Shown: in pieces, positions 56,122 to 64,000 of the stretch | Numbering within the stretch: the stretch's first letter is position 1 | Layout: each line of letters opens with the position of its first letter | Notes under the pieces: generated by a model | Databases searched by the model: none | The model's input: the letters and a program-made list of their open reading frames with translations, nothing else | Told to the model about the DNA's origin: nothing | Translations under genes and position numbers: made by a program | NCBI GenBank assembly: GCA_015146655.1 | Contig: VKHL01000005.1 | Location: 186,001-250,000 of the forward strand | DNA: 64,000 nt | Origin: Ochromonas danica | Taxonomy: Eukaryota > Sar > Chrysophyceae > Chromulinales > Chromulinaceae | Reading direction: 5' to 3'

Positions 56122-56527
56122 TTCTGTTCCCCTCAAGGTGAGTTTGTTGAGTTCTTAGTCATCTACTCTTCTTCTTCCACCTTCTTCCCGCCCGAGAGGC
56201 TTGACAAGAGCGAAAGAAATGCAATGCTTGAAGACTAGGCAATGTAGCTGCTGCTAGGAGTAATGTATACAATCCCTTTTCTTATGGATGCGGCTGCTTG
56301 CTTGCTTTGGCCTTCTTCCTCGCTACCTAATTTACCTTTTCTCTCTACTTTGGCTACTTCATCTCCTGTGGTCTATCTCTGGAAAAAGGGATTGGCCTTG
56401 CACTCACTGGAAGCATCAACAAAAAGTTGTCGCTTCCCCCATTTCGCAGGTGAATTGAACGCAATTGAGGAGACAGGGGACTCTTATTTGCATCTCCTTC
56501 TGTTCGCGGCCACCATTCAAGAGGTCT
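56122..56527. other. Spacer between convergent SR-protein and MPN genes
   Basis: About 400 bp, 3' UTRs of both genes. A 103-codon frame at 56263 continues antisense into the MPN gene and is not called. Confidence 0.4.
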
Positions 56528-58456
56528 CTAACTCGTGTAGGAGAGAGGCCGCTTCAGTCGTCCGTTCTTTGTGAAATCCTTCCAGCAGGCAACCAGGAAC
56601 GCCAAGAAGAGATCGAAGAAGCAACTATGCTTACCAGCTTGGTTGGTGTCACCCAGCCATCCAGTTCCCACACCCGTCTGCTGCAGCTCTTCGCCGGAGA
56701 CAAGACGAAGAGGTTGTAGCCAGCGCTGGATGCATAGCCGAATCTTGTCGATCCTCCGCATGCCTCTCCAAGCTGCCAGAACATCAGTACGATGTGTGAA
56801 GCGGCTGTAATAGAAGCCCAAGGTGACCAGCACGGCCGAGGTTGAGAGGAGGTGTGGCGGAGAGACGGCCAGGAGTTGACGAGCAAGCTCTGCTGACTCG
56901 AGATCCTGTTTGCCCAGCGAAGAGAGAAAGGAGGCATAGAGAGGGTGTTGTATCATCGTTGCGGGGGCTTTGGCCTTGCGAGGCTTCTCTTCTATCGTTT
57001 CCACCACGGCAGGAGGAGGGGGTGGAGGAGGAACAGGAGAAGGTGTAGCAAGAACAGGACTTTTGTTTCCTTTCTTCTCGCCGCGAACATTTCCTGTTTG
57101 GGTTGTATTGAGAAGGGCTTGAATAGCCTCGTTGAGACGATTGCTGTTTGCCCTTCTTGGTCTCCGTCTCTCCTCTCCCTCTGCCGGCTGTTGCACGACT
57201 TCGTTTGACGGAAGCGATGCATCGATGGAAGATTCTTGCAAGGGTGGTGGTGGCAAAGAAGCTGGGTCTATCTTTACCTTGGTCTCGAACTCGGTACTCA
57301 TGTCCCTTCGAAGCTTCTTCTTCTTGCCTTTCCTCGCATCGCTTGAAGTTGTGGATGATGGCGGTGGTGGCGAGGCCACCGCTTCCTTCAAGTTGCTCTT
57401 CATTTCTCTCTCTCGCTCGGGTGACAATATCTTATCCAAAGCCGAGGATATTTGCTTGCAGTCGTCTACCCCTGGCTCAACGGGGACAACTGCTAGCATC
57501 TCGATCTCTACAAGGAGTGGCAGCACTGCGCGGTTTTCGTAATCTCTCGCCATGAACCATCGTGGCTGTGAGAGAAGGGATGGATTATCCTTTTCAGCTG
57601 TGCTGATAATCAAGCCAACAAAGGGTTCTAGACCAGTGATGGGGTCATGAAATGCTGTCTGCAGGCCGTAATGATTGGCAAGGTCGATGATTGATGGATC
57701 CGGTGCAAACTTAGGATGTGAATGATACCACCCCACGATAGATAAATCAAGCTTTGCCACAGTTTCCCGCACCACAAACTCTGCCGTTGCTTCCATTTCC
57801 ACATCCGTTGCCCCATTATCCTCACGTAATGTTGCTGTGCAAGGAAAAGCTGCCTGGATGTAGAGGATGCGCTCCGTACTGTCCCACCTTCCCCCAAGGA
57901 GACCAATGACTTCTGCCGTGCTGAGCTGACAGTGAGTATCACAGAGAAGGAGTGCCTGTGGATGTACCACAACGCGGAAAGGTTGACTCTCATTCGGTGC
58001 GATGCCTTGCGCATCTCCAAAACGGAAAGGTTCAATGAGATGATAAGGATCATAACTCACTTGAGACAGCTCAGTGAGGATTCCTTCCACAGTCTTGCGA
58101 GGATTGATAATAGTTCGACGAGGACGATCCTGTGGACCACCACTAGTTGTTGTTGTTGTTGCTGCTGCTGGGTGCTGTGCAGGGACTGGGAGAGTGGAAT
58201 CAGCTGAGGTCTCTCCCAGTACTGGCAAAACTACAGCAATCTTTGCATTATCCCATGCTGGTAGACCAACTTTAACATCCCATTCTGAAGGTAATGAATG
58301 GGAGAGCTTCTCAATAAATTCTGACTTCCAGATATCCATGAGGAAATCTCTGTATGTGAAGTCAGTCAGAAAGAAAGGGAGTAAGAAGAAGGCTAAAAGA
58401 AGAAGCAAGGGATCTACGATGACATACCTGGCATCTCCATTCGGCACCACTGCCAT
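56528..58456 (-). CDS. MPND: MPN/JAMM metalloprotease, MPND/MYSM1-like
   Basis: Two exons, 58456-58428 and 58349-56528, give 616 residues. Without splicing, the frame reads through a hydrophobic stretch that is really the intron (GTATGTCATCG ... ACATACAG). The MPN+ domain (about 130-320) has STAEVIGLLGGRWDST with the catalytic Glu near residue 155, and the zinc motif GWYHSHPKFAPDPSIIDLA near 215-233, which matches HxHPx7SxxD in full. GGRWD and IQAAFPC are typical of the MPND/MYSM1 branch rather than of proteasomal Rpn11 or CSN5. It should therefore be an active isopeptidase, probably acting on a ubiquitinated or modified nuclear protein. No SWIRM or SANT domain is present. The long C-terminal half holds Pro-rich linkers and a helical tail of unknown role. 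Confidence 0.85.
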   Translation of the reverse strand: MAVVPNGDARYVIVDPLLLLLAFFLLPFFLTDFTYRDFLMDIWKSEFIEKLSHSLPSEWDVKVGLPAWDNAKIAVVLPVLGETSADSTLPVPAQHPAAATTTTTSGGPQDRPRRTIINPRKTVEGILTELSQVSYDPYHLIEPFRFGDAQGIAPNESQPFRVVVHPQALLLCDTHCQLSTAEVIGLLGGRWDSTERILYIQAAFPCTATLREDNGATDVEMEATAEFVVRETVAKLDLSIVGWYHSHPKFAPDPSIIDLANHYGLQTAFHDPITGLEPFVGLIISTAEKDNPSLLSQPRWFMARDYENRAVLPLLVEIEMLAVVPVEPGVDDCKQISSALDKILSPEREREMKSNLKEAVASPPPPSSTTSSDARKGKKKKLRRDMSTEFETKVKIDPASLPPPPLQESSIDASLPSNEVVQQPAEGEERRRPRRANSNRLNEAIQALLNTTQTGNVRGEKKGNKSPVLATPSPVPPPPPPPAVVETIEEKPRKAKAPATMIQHPLYASFLSSLGKQDLESAELARQLLAVSPPHLLSTSAVLVTLGFYYSRFTHRTDVLAAWRGMRRIDKIRLCIQRWLQPLRLVSGEELQQTGVGTGWLGDTNQAGKHSCFFDLFLAFLVACWKDFTKNGRLKRPLSYTS

Positions 58457-58625
58457 CTTAGCTTGGTGATCAATTAGTATGAATTTGAATTCTCTCACCA
58501 ATTTCTGCTGAAGGTAGAAATGCCTTCCTTCGGGTTGGGAGAAAATAGCTTAACTATTATTGTGTTGCCCTAGAAATCTCTCTTCCTCATTCGTGAAGAA
58601 AGTCCGAAGAAGACCAGACAAGGAA

Positions 58626-59006
58626 ATGACACTATCTCCAGCCTTATCCATGTACAAGAACTTGATGAAGTTTGCTAGTCGGCTACCGGCTAATAAACGG
58701 GAGGAGAGCCTAAAGAGAATCAGAGAGGAGTTTCGCAAGAACAGTCAAGAACACAATCCGGAACAAGTCGCGGAAATGTTAAAGTTTGCCAGTTCTACTC
58801 TTGGGTACTTGAAGATTGTGACACCAAGGAGTGTCAAAGAGCAAAGAGGTCACACTAGGATAGTATTTGGCGATGCATCGAATCCTTCCAAAGCTGTGAG
58901 CAACTGGACGGGGTCCAACATGGACCCTGACAGTGTGAGCCGCCATTACAGATCGCTCAAGAGAGCTGGCTTCACTGATAATAAGAGTGCGAAAGGTTTC
59001 TTTTAA
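58626..59006 (+). CDS. LYR-motif (Complex1_LYR) protein
   Basis: A single exon of 126 residues from the ATG at 58626; the frame is open upstream but without an ATG. LSPALSMYKNLMKFASRLP contains an LYR-like triplet (MYK) in the expected place, and the following IREEFRKNSQEHNPEQVAEM matches the IRxxFRxN core of LYRM proteins. Family members are mitochondrial and serve complex I, iron-sulfur cluster transfer or respiratory-chain assembly with acyl carrier protein. The C-terminal 50 residues are not typical and end in GFTDNKSAKGFF. Divergent from the MPN gene at about 170 bp. Confidence 0.78.
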   Translation: MTLSPALSMYKNLMKFASRLPANKREESLKRIREEFRKNSQEHNPEQVAEMLKFASSTLGYLKIVTPRSVKEQRGHTRIVFGDASNPSKAVSNWTGSNMDPDSVSRHYRSLKRAGFTDNKSAKGFF

Positions 59007-59050
59007 TGTAAATAATATTCCTTTACAGACTGGCAGAGCCAGCTTAGCTT

Positions 59051-60950
59051 CTAATTCATGCGTTTCTTGTTCTTCAATTCCTTCCTTTCCTTAGATTCCA
59101 TGAAGTGGGGCATCTGGAAGAAGAGCACTTTGCCACGGCGATTTCCTACGGCTAATGTATCACCATCGGGACTGAATGACAAGCTTTGCACGGTGTGAAG
59201 AGGAGTCTGCTCCATTGGCCAGTTGGTGAAGACTGTGAAGGTTGGGAGATGGAGGAGCTTGACCTGATCCTTCTTCTGATAAGATGACATGGCAAGAATC
59301 TGTCCAGAAGGATGGAATGCTAACGAAGAGATACGAGTTGTGATATTGAAGATGGTCTTCGCCTGCAATAATCCTGCTCCCATATCTTCGGCTGGATTCA
59401 TCATAGGATAATAGTTTCCTGCAGCAGGTGGTGGTGTGTGATCAACAGATTGGAAGAGAGACACCACACCTGAACTGGTACCCACAGCTAAATATGCACT
59501 GTCAAGCGAGAAACGATTCTTCAAATGGCCGGTATGATTTGGATGATAAGCTGCCATAGCTGTTGTGGCTGAACCATCATCATGGTTAAATCTGGACGCG
59601 CATTTGAAATTGTGCATAGCTTCCTTCCCATAGCGCAAATCCCAAAGGTAAACCTCTGCTTCAGCGTTGCTAGTTGCCAATACATGATCAGTCAAAAAGC
59701 ACGCTGTGCTTGCTTGGCCATTCATTTTCACACGATCAATCCACAATTTGCTGCTAGCATCGCCAATGTGAATATAGCCACTACTCCCAACCACACTCAT
59801 CAGCTCACCTCCAGGCGAAACAGATAAATGTTGAAGACTGTTCAGATCTCGATCCACTGACTTTCCAGGGCCCAAAAGCTGACTGACCTGGCCAGTAGCA
59901 CTATGAACTGTATAGAAATGGGGCTTGCGACCAGAAACAATAATCTCATCACGAGAAGAGAGGTTGACAACGGAGCGAGGAGTCATTTCTTTGAATTTCA
60001 GACCTATCGAACACGACGCTGTCAGCACTAGTCGGTGAAAGCAAAGGAAAAAAGGATAAAGACATACTCAGTAGCACTGGATTAGAAGCATGATCCACGC
60101 GATATACTCGGAGGAAACGATCTTCACTTCCAACGGCAATACTTTGAGAGCTGTCATGGAAGGACATCGCGGTAACAGCATCACCTGCTGGCTCAGCAGT
60201 ATTTCCATCTAGCACACGCTGAACACGCAGCTTCTCGGAAGGAAGGGGAAGCGTCACTTCTCCCTTCTTTCTTCCAACCAAACCATGATTTTGCTGAAGA
60301 AGCTCATAATCTTCATCATCCAAAAGTTCATTTCGTGGTGCTTCTTCAATAGATGTGGTAGCCCAGTCAAACTTCTGAGTCTGGAACCTATCAAACATAT
60401 CCCAATATTACATAATTTTCATACGAAGTGACCAAACGAGAGACAAACAGATCTTACCGCTCCTGAAGTAAATTAGTCAATTCACGACCAGTCACCACAT
60501 TGGAGCCACTGGCTTGCTTGGAGAACTTTAGTCTCTTCAAACGAGAAGTCTTGTCAAGATTGACCACTATTTGCTCGTCGTCTTCATCATGCCACACAGG
60601 CTGTTGGATGGCGTCATTGTCTTTCACTGCCGTGGGGGCAGTATCAATAGAAAACTACCCACACAACAAAAACAAGAGAGAATTGAGTTATTCCTATTCC
60701 TTCAAGTGATCCAAAGTAGAGCAATAAAGAGTCGTTGAAGTCTACCTGGACAGCTTCTTCGATGTCTTCCCATTGTGATTTAGTGGTCACAGTGTCCTTG
60801 CCAAAGAGCAGTCCTTCCAATTCCTTCTCCTGGGCACTGACCTCTTCTAGAGACAGAGAGAGTATCTTTCAGAGACAAGAAAAATGAAAAGATTCTGAAT
60901 GAACTGAAGATACCTGAAGAGAGTTTTCGTTTTCCAGTCATGCCTTTCAT
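59051..60950 (-). CDS. UTP18: UTP18, WD-repeat subunit of the small-subunit processome
   Basis: Five exons: 60950-60914, 60846-60746, 60654-60458, 60387-60068 and 60003-59051. All are in phase, giving 535 residues, close to yeast and human. The N-terminus has the acidic UTP18 features EKELEGLLFG and PVWHDEDDEQIVVNL. The beta-propeller starts with DAVTAMSFHDSSQSIAVGSE, includes VYLWDLRYGKE, and ends in the diagnostic NWPMEQTPLHTVQSLSFSPD and AVGNRRGKVLFFQMPHF. UTP18 is part of the UTP-B complex in the nucleolar pre-rRNA processome and recruits the exosome helicase Mtr4 in yeast. The tail is basic. Confidence 0.92.
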
Positions 60951-61204
60951 TTTTTTGTTTCCACAACCATCACTCTTTCTTCTTGTTCACAGGTCCAAAT
61001 CCCCAGATCTAGCTTTAACTTCACGTGTTGGGTTGTCCATTGGGTAAACTAAATTAGTCTAGACCGGTCTAGTGTAAATTATTAGGACATAGGCAACAAT
61101 AGCAACTTCTTTTCAACAAGGAGATTCTACACTAATAGCTAGATCAGAGTGAAAACCAATCACGAACGTTATCAACACCAGTCAGCCATTAAAACTTAAG
61201 ACAA

Positions 61205-62074
61205 TCACTTGAGGTATCTGGCATGGAAGGCAATATGGTCAGCTATAAAAGTAGAAATAAAATAATAGGAATGGTCATATCCTTCTTGCATTCGCAAGGT
61301 GATCTTCTGTCCAACTTGTCCCGCAGCCTCAATCAACTTCTCTGGTAGCAATTGTCCGTTAAGATAGAAGCTATCCGCCGTGCCCACATCAAGCAGGATA
61401 TCCGGATAATGACCTGAAGCTATCTTGATCAACTCAGTAGCGTCATATTTCGCCCAGAGACTTCTGTCTTCGCCCAGATAACCAGTGAAGGCTTTGATTC
61501 CCCAGGGGCAATTGGAAGGGTTACAAATAGGAGCGAATGCTGAGACACTTTTGAACTTGGTGGGGTTCTTCAATGCGATAGTCAAGGCACCATGTCCCCC
61601 CATTGAATGGCCTGTGATGGATCTTCTCAGAGGATCGAGGCAAGGGAAGTGTTCAGCCAGTACCTCGGGCAGCTCCTCGACGATGTAGGAGTACATGCGA
61701 TAGTTAACATCCCACGGAGTCTGAACAGCATCTAAATAGAAACCAGCGCCACTGCCAAAGTCCCAGCTATCATCCTCGCCGGTGATACCAGCTCCACGAG
61801 GAGAGGTGTCAGGGGCAATGAAGGCGACTTGGCTATCAACCAGAGCCTTGTAAGGACTACCCTTCTGACAGACGTTTTCATCCGTGCAAGTGAGTCCAGA
61901 AAGGTAGAGAAGGGAAGGGAGCAAAGAGGTGGTGCGGTCAAGACGATCCCTCTGGTCGGGCAGGAAGACCGCACAGGTCATCGTGGTCTTGGTCTCCTTT
62001 GATGGATGGCTGAACCGAATCAGCTGACCACCATGGACTTTGACGGTAGACTTGATCTCGAAGGAAGATGACAT
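61205..62074 (-). CDS. ESD: S-formylglutathione hydrolase (esterase D)
   Basis: A single exon of 289 residues from the ATG at 62074, the usual family length (about 280). The frame stays open a further 119 codons upstream, but that sequence is low-complexity leader. Catalytic Ser157 lies in GHSMGGHGALT, the Asp in DVGTADSFYL and the His in EGYDHSYYF. GLTCTDENVCQKG and DTSPRGAGITGEDDSWDFG are family signatures. It hydrolyses S-formylglutathione to formate and glutathione, the second step of formaldehyde detoxification, in the cytosol. Its start faces the E1 gene, 200 bp away. Confidence 0.95.
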   Translation of the reverse strand: MSSSFEIKSTVKVHGGQLIRFSHPSKETKTTMTCAVFLPDQRDRLDRTTSLLPSLLYLSGLTCTDENVCQKGSPYKALVDSQVAFIAPDTSPRGAGITGEDDSWDFGSGAGFYLDAVQTPWDVNYRMYSYIVEELPEVLAEHFPCLDPLRRSITGHSMGGHGALTIALKNPTKFKSVSAFAPICNPSNCPWGIKAFTGYLGEDRSLWAKYDATELIKIASGHYPDILLDVGTADSFYLNGQLLPEKLIEAAGQVGQKITLRMQEGYDHSYYFISTFIADHIAFHARYLK

Positions 62075-62273
62075 GGCAGTGACAAGATGAATCTCACACT
62101 CAAAGGTTGGATCTCTTACAGATAAGAAGATGATGATGATGATGATGACAGAGAGAACACCCCAATCTCGACATTTGCAAAGCTGGCCTTTAGCAGGCCT
62201 CCAAACTTCCAAAGTTTGGCCATTTGGCCCCGTGTTGCCAAGTGGGCTGGGTGATGCATGAGAGACGAAGAAG
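62075..62273. promoter_or_regulatory. Short bidirectional promoter, ESD / E1
   Basis: Only about 200 bp separates the two starts, so promoter elements must be shared or overlap. A CAT/GAT microsatellite (62129-62149) lies inside. Confidence 0.4.
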
Positions 62274-64000
62274 ATGAGGATGATGAAGAGGCTGTTTGCT
62301 TGCCTACTCCTTCTACTTATTGCAGTAGTTGGGGCCAATATAGGGCCAGTATTTTTGAAAACGAGAAATCCACTATCATCGCACTCCAACTCTTTGTCAA
62401 TACCTCCAACCACACCTTCCAATGAGAGCATCGATGAGTCCTTCTATTCGCGTCAATTGCTCGTCTATGGAAAGTCAGCACAAGCCAAACTAGCCAATGC
62501 AAGAGCACTCTTGGTTGGTAGAGGGCCTCTTCTGGATGAAACTGTCAAGAATTTGGCTCTATCTGGAGTGGGCAGTCTGGTCTTGTTGGCCGAGAAGAAG
62601 GCAGAAGTAGAAGCAGAAGCACTGCAACAGCTCTCCTCCTCCCCTCCAACAGCATCTTTGTGTGGCCAGGATGTTGATCTAGCCGAGTACGCCAAGTCTC
62701 TCAATCCTCATATCAAGGTCAGTGGCGGTAGTGAGGTTATGACCTGTTCATTGCCTCTAACTGTGTCTGTCTATACTAACTAAACACGTGATAATAAGGT
62801 TGAAGTAGTCCCTCTAGAAAGCTTCTCACAGGCTAGTTCTTTGTTGTCTGGAGGTCATTTTGATGTGGTCATTCTGTGTGACGAGGGCTTGGATTCCCTC
62901 AAGGCATGGAATGCTCTCAGCCGACAACAAAATGTTAAAATGATCTCCTCTACTGTAGTGGGGGTTACAGGGATGATCTTCACAGACTTGTTGGATAGAT
63001 TTGTTGTGGAAGATATTGAAGGAGAGTCTCATAAAGAGGTAGACATCAATCGCGTTGTTCCTTCTTGTTTCCATTGGATGCTCAGATTGGCTTTCCGTCA
63101 ATGCACAGGTACCGCTTAGTAGCTCGTGGGAAGGATTGGATAGTCCAAGTGATGATGCTCTTCTGCTTTGTATTGAGAGCATTCCAGAGGAGAAGCTGGG
63201 CTATGGCTTGAGCGATGTCATCGAGCTGCGCTCCAGTACAGACAGTCAATTAGTAATTCCAGCGACTGTAGAGAAAGTCATCAACACTCATAAAGTCGTA
63301 GTCCGCATTGATGGTCATAGCAAGTATCAAGAGTTGGTTCATGCAATCGAGAATCAATCAGGCCTGGCACAAAAGGTAGAGTGACTGTATCTGAAGTTGA
63401 TATGATATGATATGATATGATATGATATGTTGTTATAATCTTTGGTTTCATATTCTCTCTGTTCTCTCTTAGTTGAAGGCACAAAAGATTGTGAAGCATG
63501 AAAGCCTTCTCCAACAACTGTTGAAGCCTTCATTCAATCCAGCCAATGGCTGTTTGTCGCCGAAGCAAGATCGAGCTCTCTCGCTCGTCTTACTTGCTGC
63601 CTTCAAAGCCCGAGAGACGCTCAATAAGAGACTGCCGAAAAGTCGGAAGTTAACAAAACTGATATTTATTTCATCTGTGTTGCATGAGCTAAAGCTTCTT
63701 GGTGTGTCGAATGCAATGCTACCTATCAAGAAAGGTGGATTAGTTGGCGCTGATTGGGTAAAGCTTGTGGTGGATGGGTTTTACTCGAGTCAGTGCTCTC
63801 AATGTCCTGCTACAATCTCGATTATGGGAGCGATCGCAGCCCAAGAAGCTATCAAGGCTATTACTCAAATGTATGAGCCAATTTCTCAATTCCTCATGTT
63901 TGAATCGATTGATGCTTTACCTTTGAAGCCGCCGGGTTTTGATGAAGAAGAGATAGAGACAAAAGAGAGAGTCAGCTGCTATGGTTCAGAATTAATGGAA
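62274..64000 (+). CDS. UBA1: Ubiquitin-activating E1 (UBA1-like) with signal peptide; partial, C-terminus off the right edge
   Basis: Exons 62274-62717, 62799-63038, 63109-63375 and 63473 to the edge; all are in phase. The ATG is followed by a strong signal peptide (KRLFACLLLLLIAVVGA, about 5-21), then ESFYSRQLLVYGKSAQAKLA, the UBA1 opening that leads into the inactive adenylation domain. Exon 4 carries SIMGAIAAQEAIKAITQMYE and QFLMFESIDALP, the end of that domain; the first half thus matches cytosolic Uba1, and the catalytic-cysteine and second adenylation domains would lie beyond the window. Ordinary Uba1 has no signal peptide. Diatoms have a second, symbiont-derived E1 with a signal and transit peptide, which acts in the periplastid compartment in SELMA-mediated protein import. 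A non-aromatic residue after the likely cleavage fits that compartment. Placement as sUba1 is inference. Confidence 0.85.
63399..63429. repeat. GATAT pentamer microsatellite in E1 intron 3
   Basis: Six uninterrupted GATAT units just inside the intron. A similar TATGA array (13428-13459) occupies TAF6 intron 1. Confidence 0.8.

Noticed and set aside
57628-58053. 141-codon minus-strand frame overlapping the MPN gene
   Set aside because: It is the same strand in another frame over the conserved JAMM region; a shadow of the real gene.

Overview
The window is eukaryotic nuclear DNA: spliced genes with short GT-AG introns (about 50-155 nt), closely packed genes on both strands, roughly 24 protein genes in 64 kb. 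Two genes point to an alga with a red-type complex plastid, most likely a photosynthetic stramenopile. One is a catalytically dead ClpR subunit of the plastid Clp protease with an N-terminal signal peptide followed by a transit-like stretch (1190-2290). The other is a ubiquitin-activating E1 that also starts with a signal peptide (62274 to the right edge), as expected for the periplastid SELMA import machinery. Full-length PDR-type ABCG transporters and hybrid histidine kinases fit a stramenopile. I cannot name the species; cryptophyte, haptophyte or chromerid remain possible.

Layout. 1-21.5 kb: a partial helical protein (-), ClpR (+), a long coiled-coil/poly-Gly protein (-), an LRR protein (-), a SET-domain protein (+), a two-RRM protein (-), TAF6 (+), a UPF0489/C5orf22 protein (-), a NodZ-like glycosyltransferase (+) and a WW-domain protein (-). 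22.4-27.8 kb: a giant intron-free gene that reads as two degenerate hybrid histidine kinases fused in tandem. 27.8-29.8 kb: about 2 kb without a gene but with two long inverted repeats, one a near-complete 242-nt hairpin. 29.8-32.3 kb: an unrecognised acidic-repeat protein and a possible 55-codon gene. 32.4-37.7 kb: two divergent membrane hybrid histidine kinases sharing a 695-bp identical inverted block. 38.1-40.5 kb: a spliced 53-residue membrane protein and a GLIC-like pentameric ligand-gated ion channel. 41.2-51.9 kb: two tandem PDR-type ABCG transporters that appear identical over about 4.09 kb. 52.4-64 kb: housekeeping genes, namely PRMT5, an SRSF1-like splicing factor, an MPND-like JAMM protease, an LYR-motif protein, UTP18, S-formylglutathione hydrolase and the signal-peptide-bearing E1.

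The middle third (22-52 kb) is the unusual part: three related sensor-kinase genes, a ligand-gated channel and two efflux pumps, with signs of recent gene conversion in two of the families. The flanks are ordinary gene-expression and housekeeping genes. A 10-14 bp palindrome built on TTCCATGGAA recurs in four of the divergent promoters (at one of them only as a one-mismatch variant) and may be a regulatory element of this genome. Exon boundaries were set by eye from splice signals, reading frame and family alignment; none is supported by transcript data.
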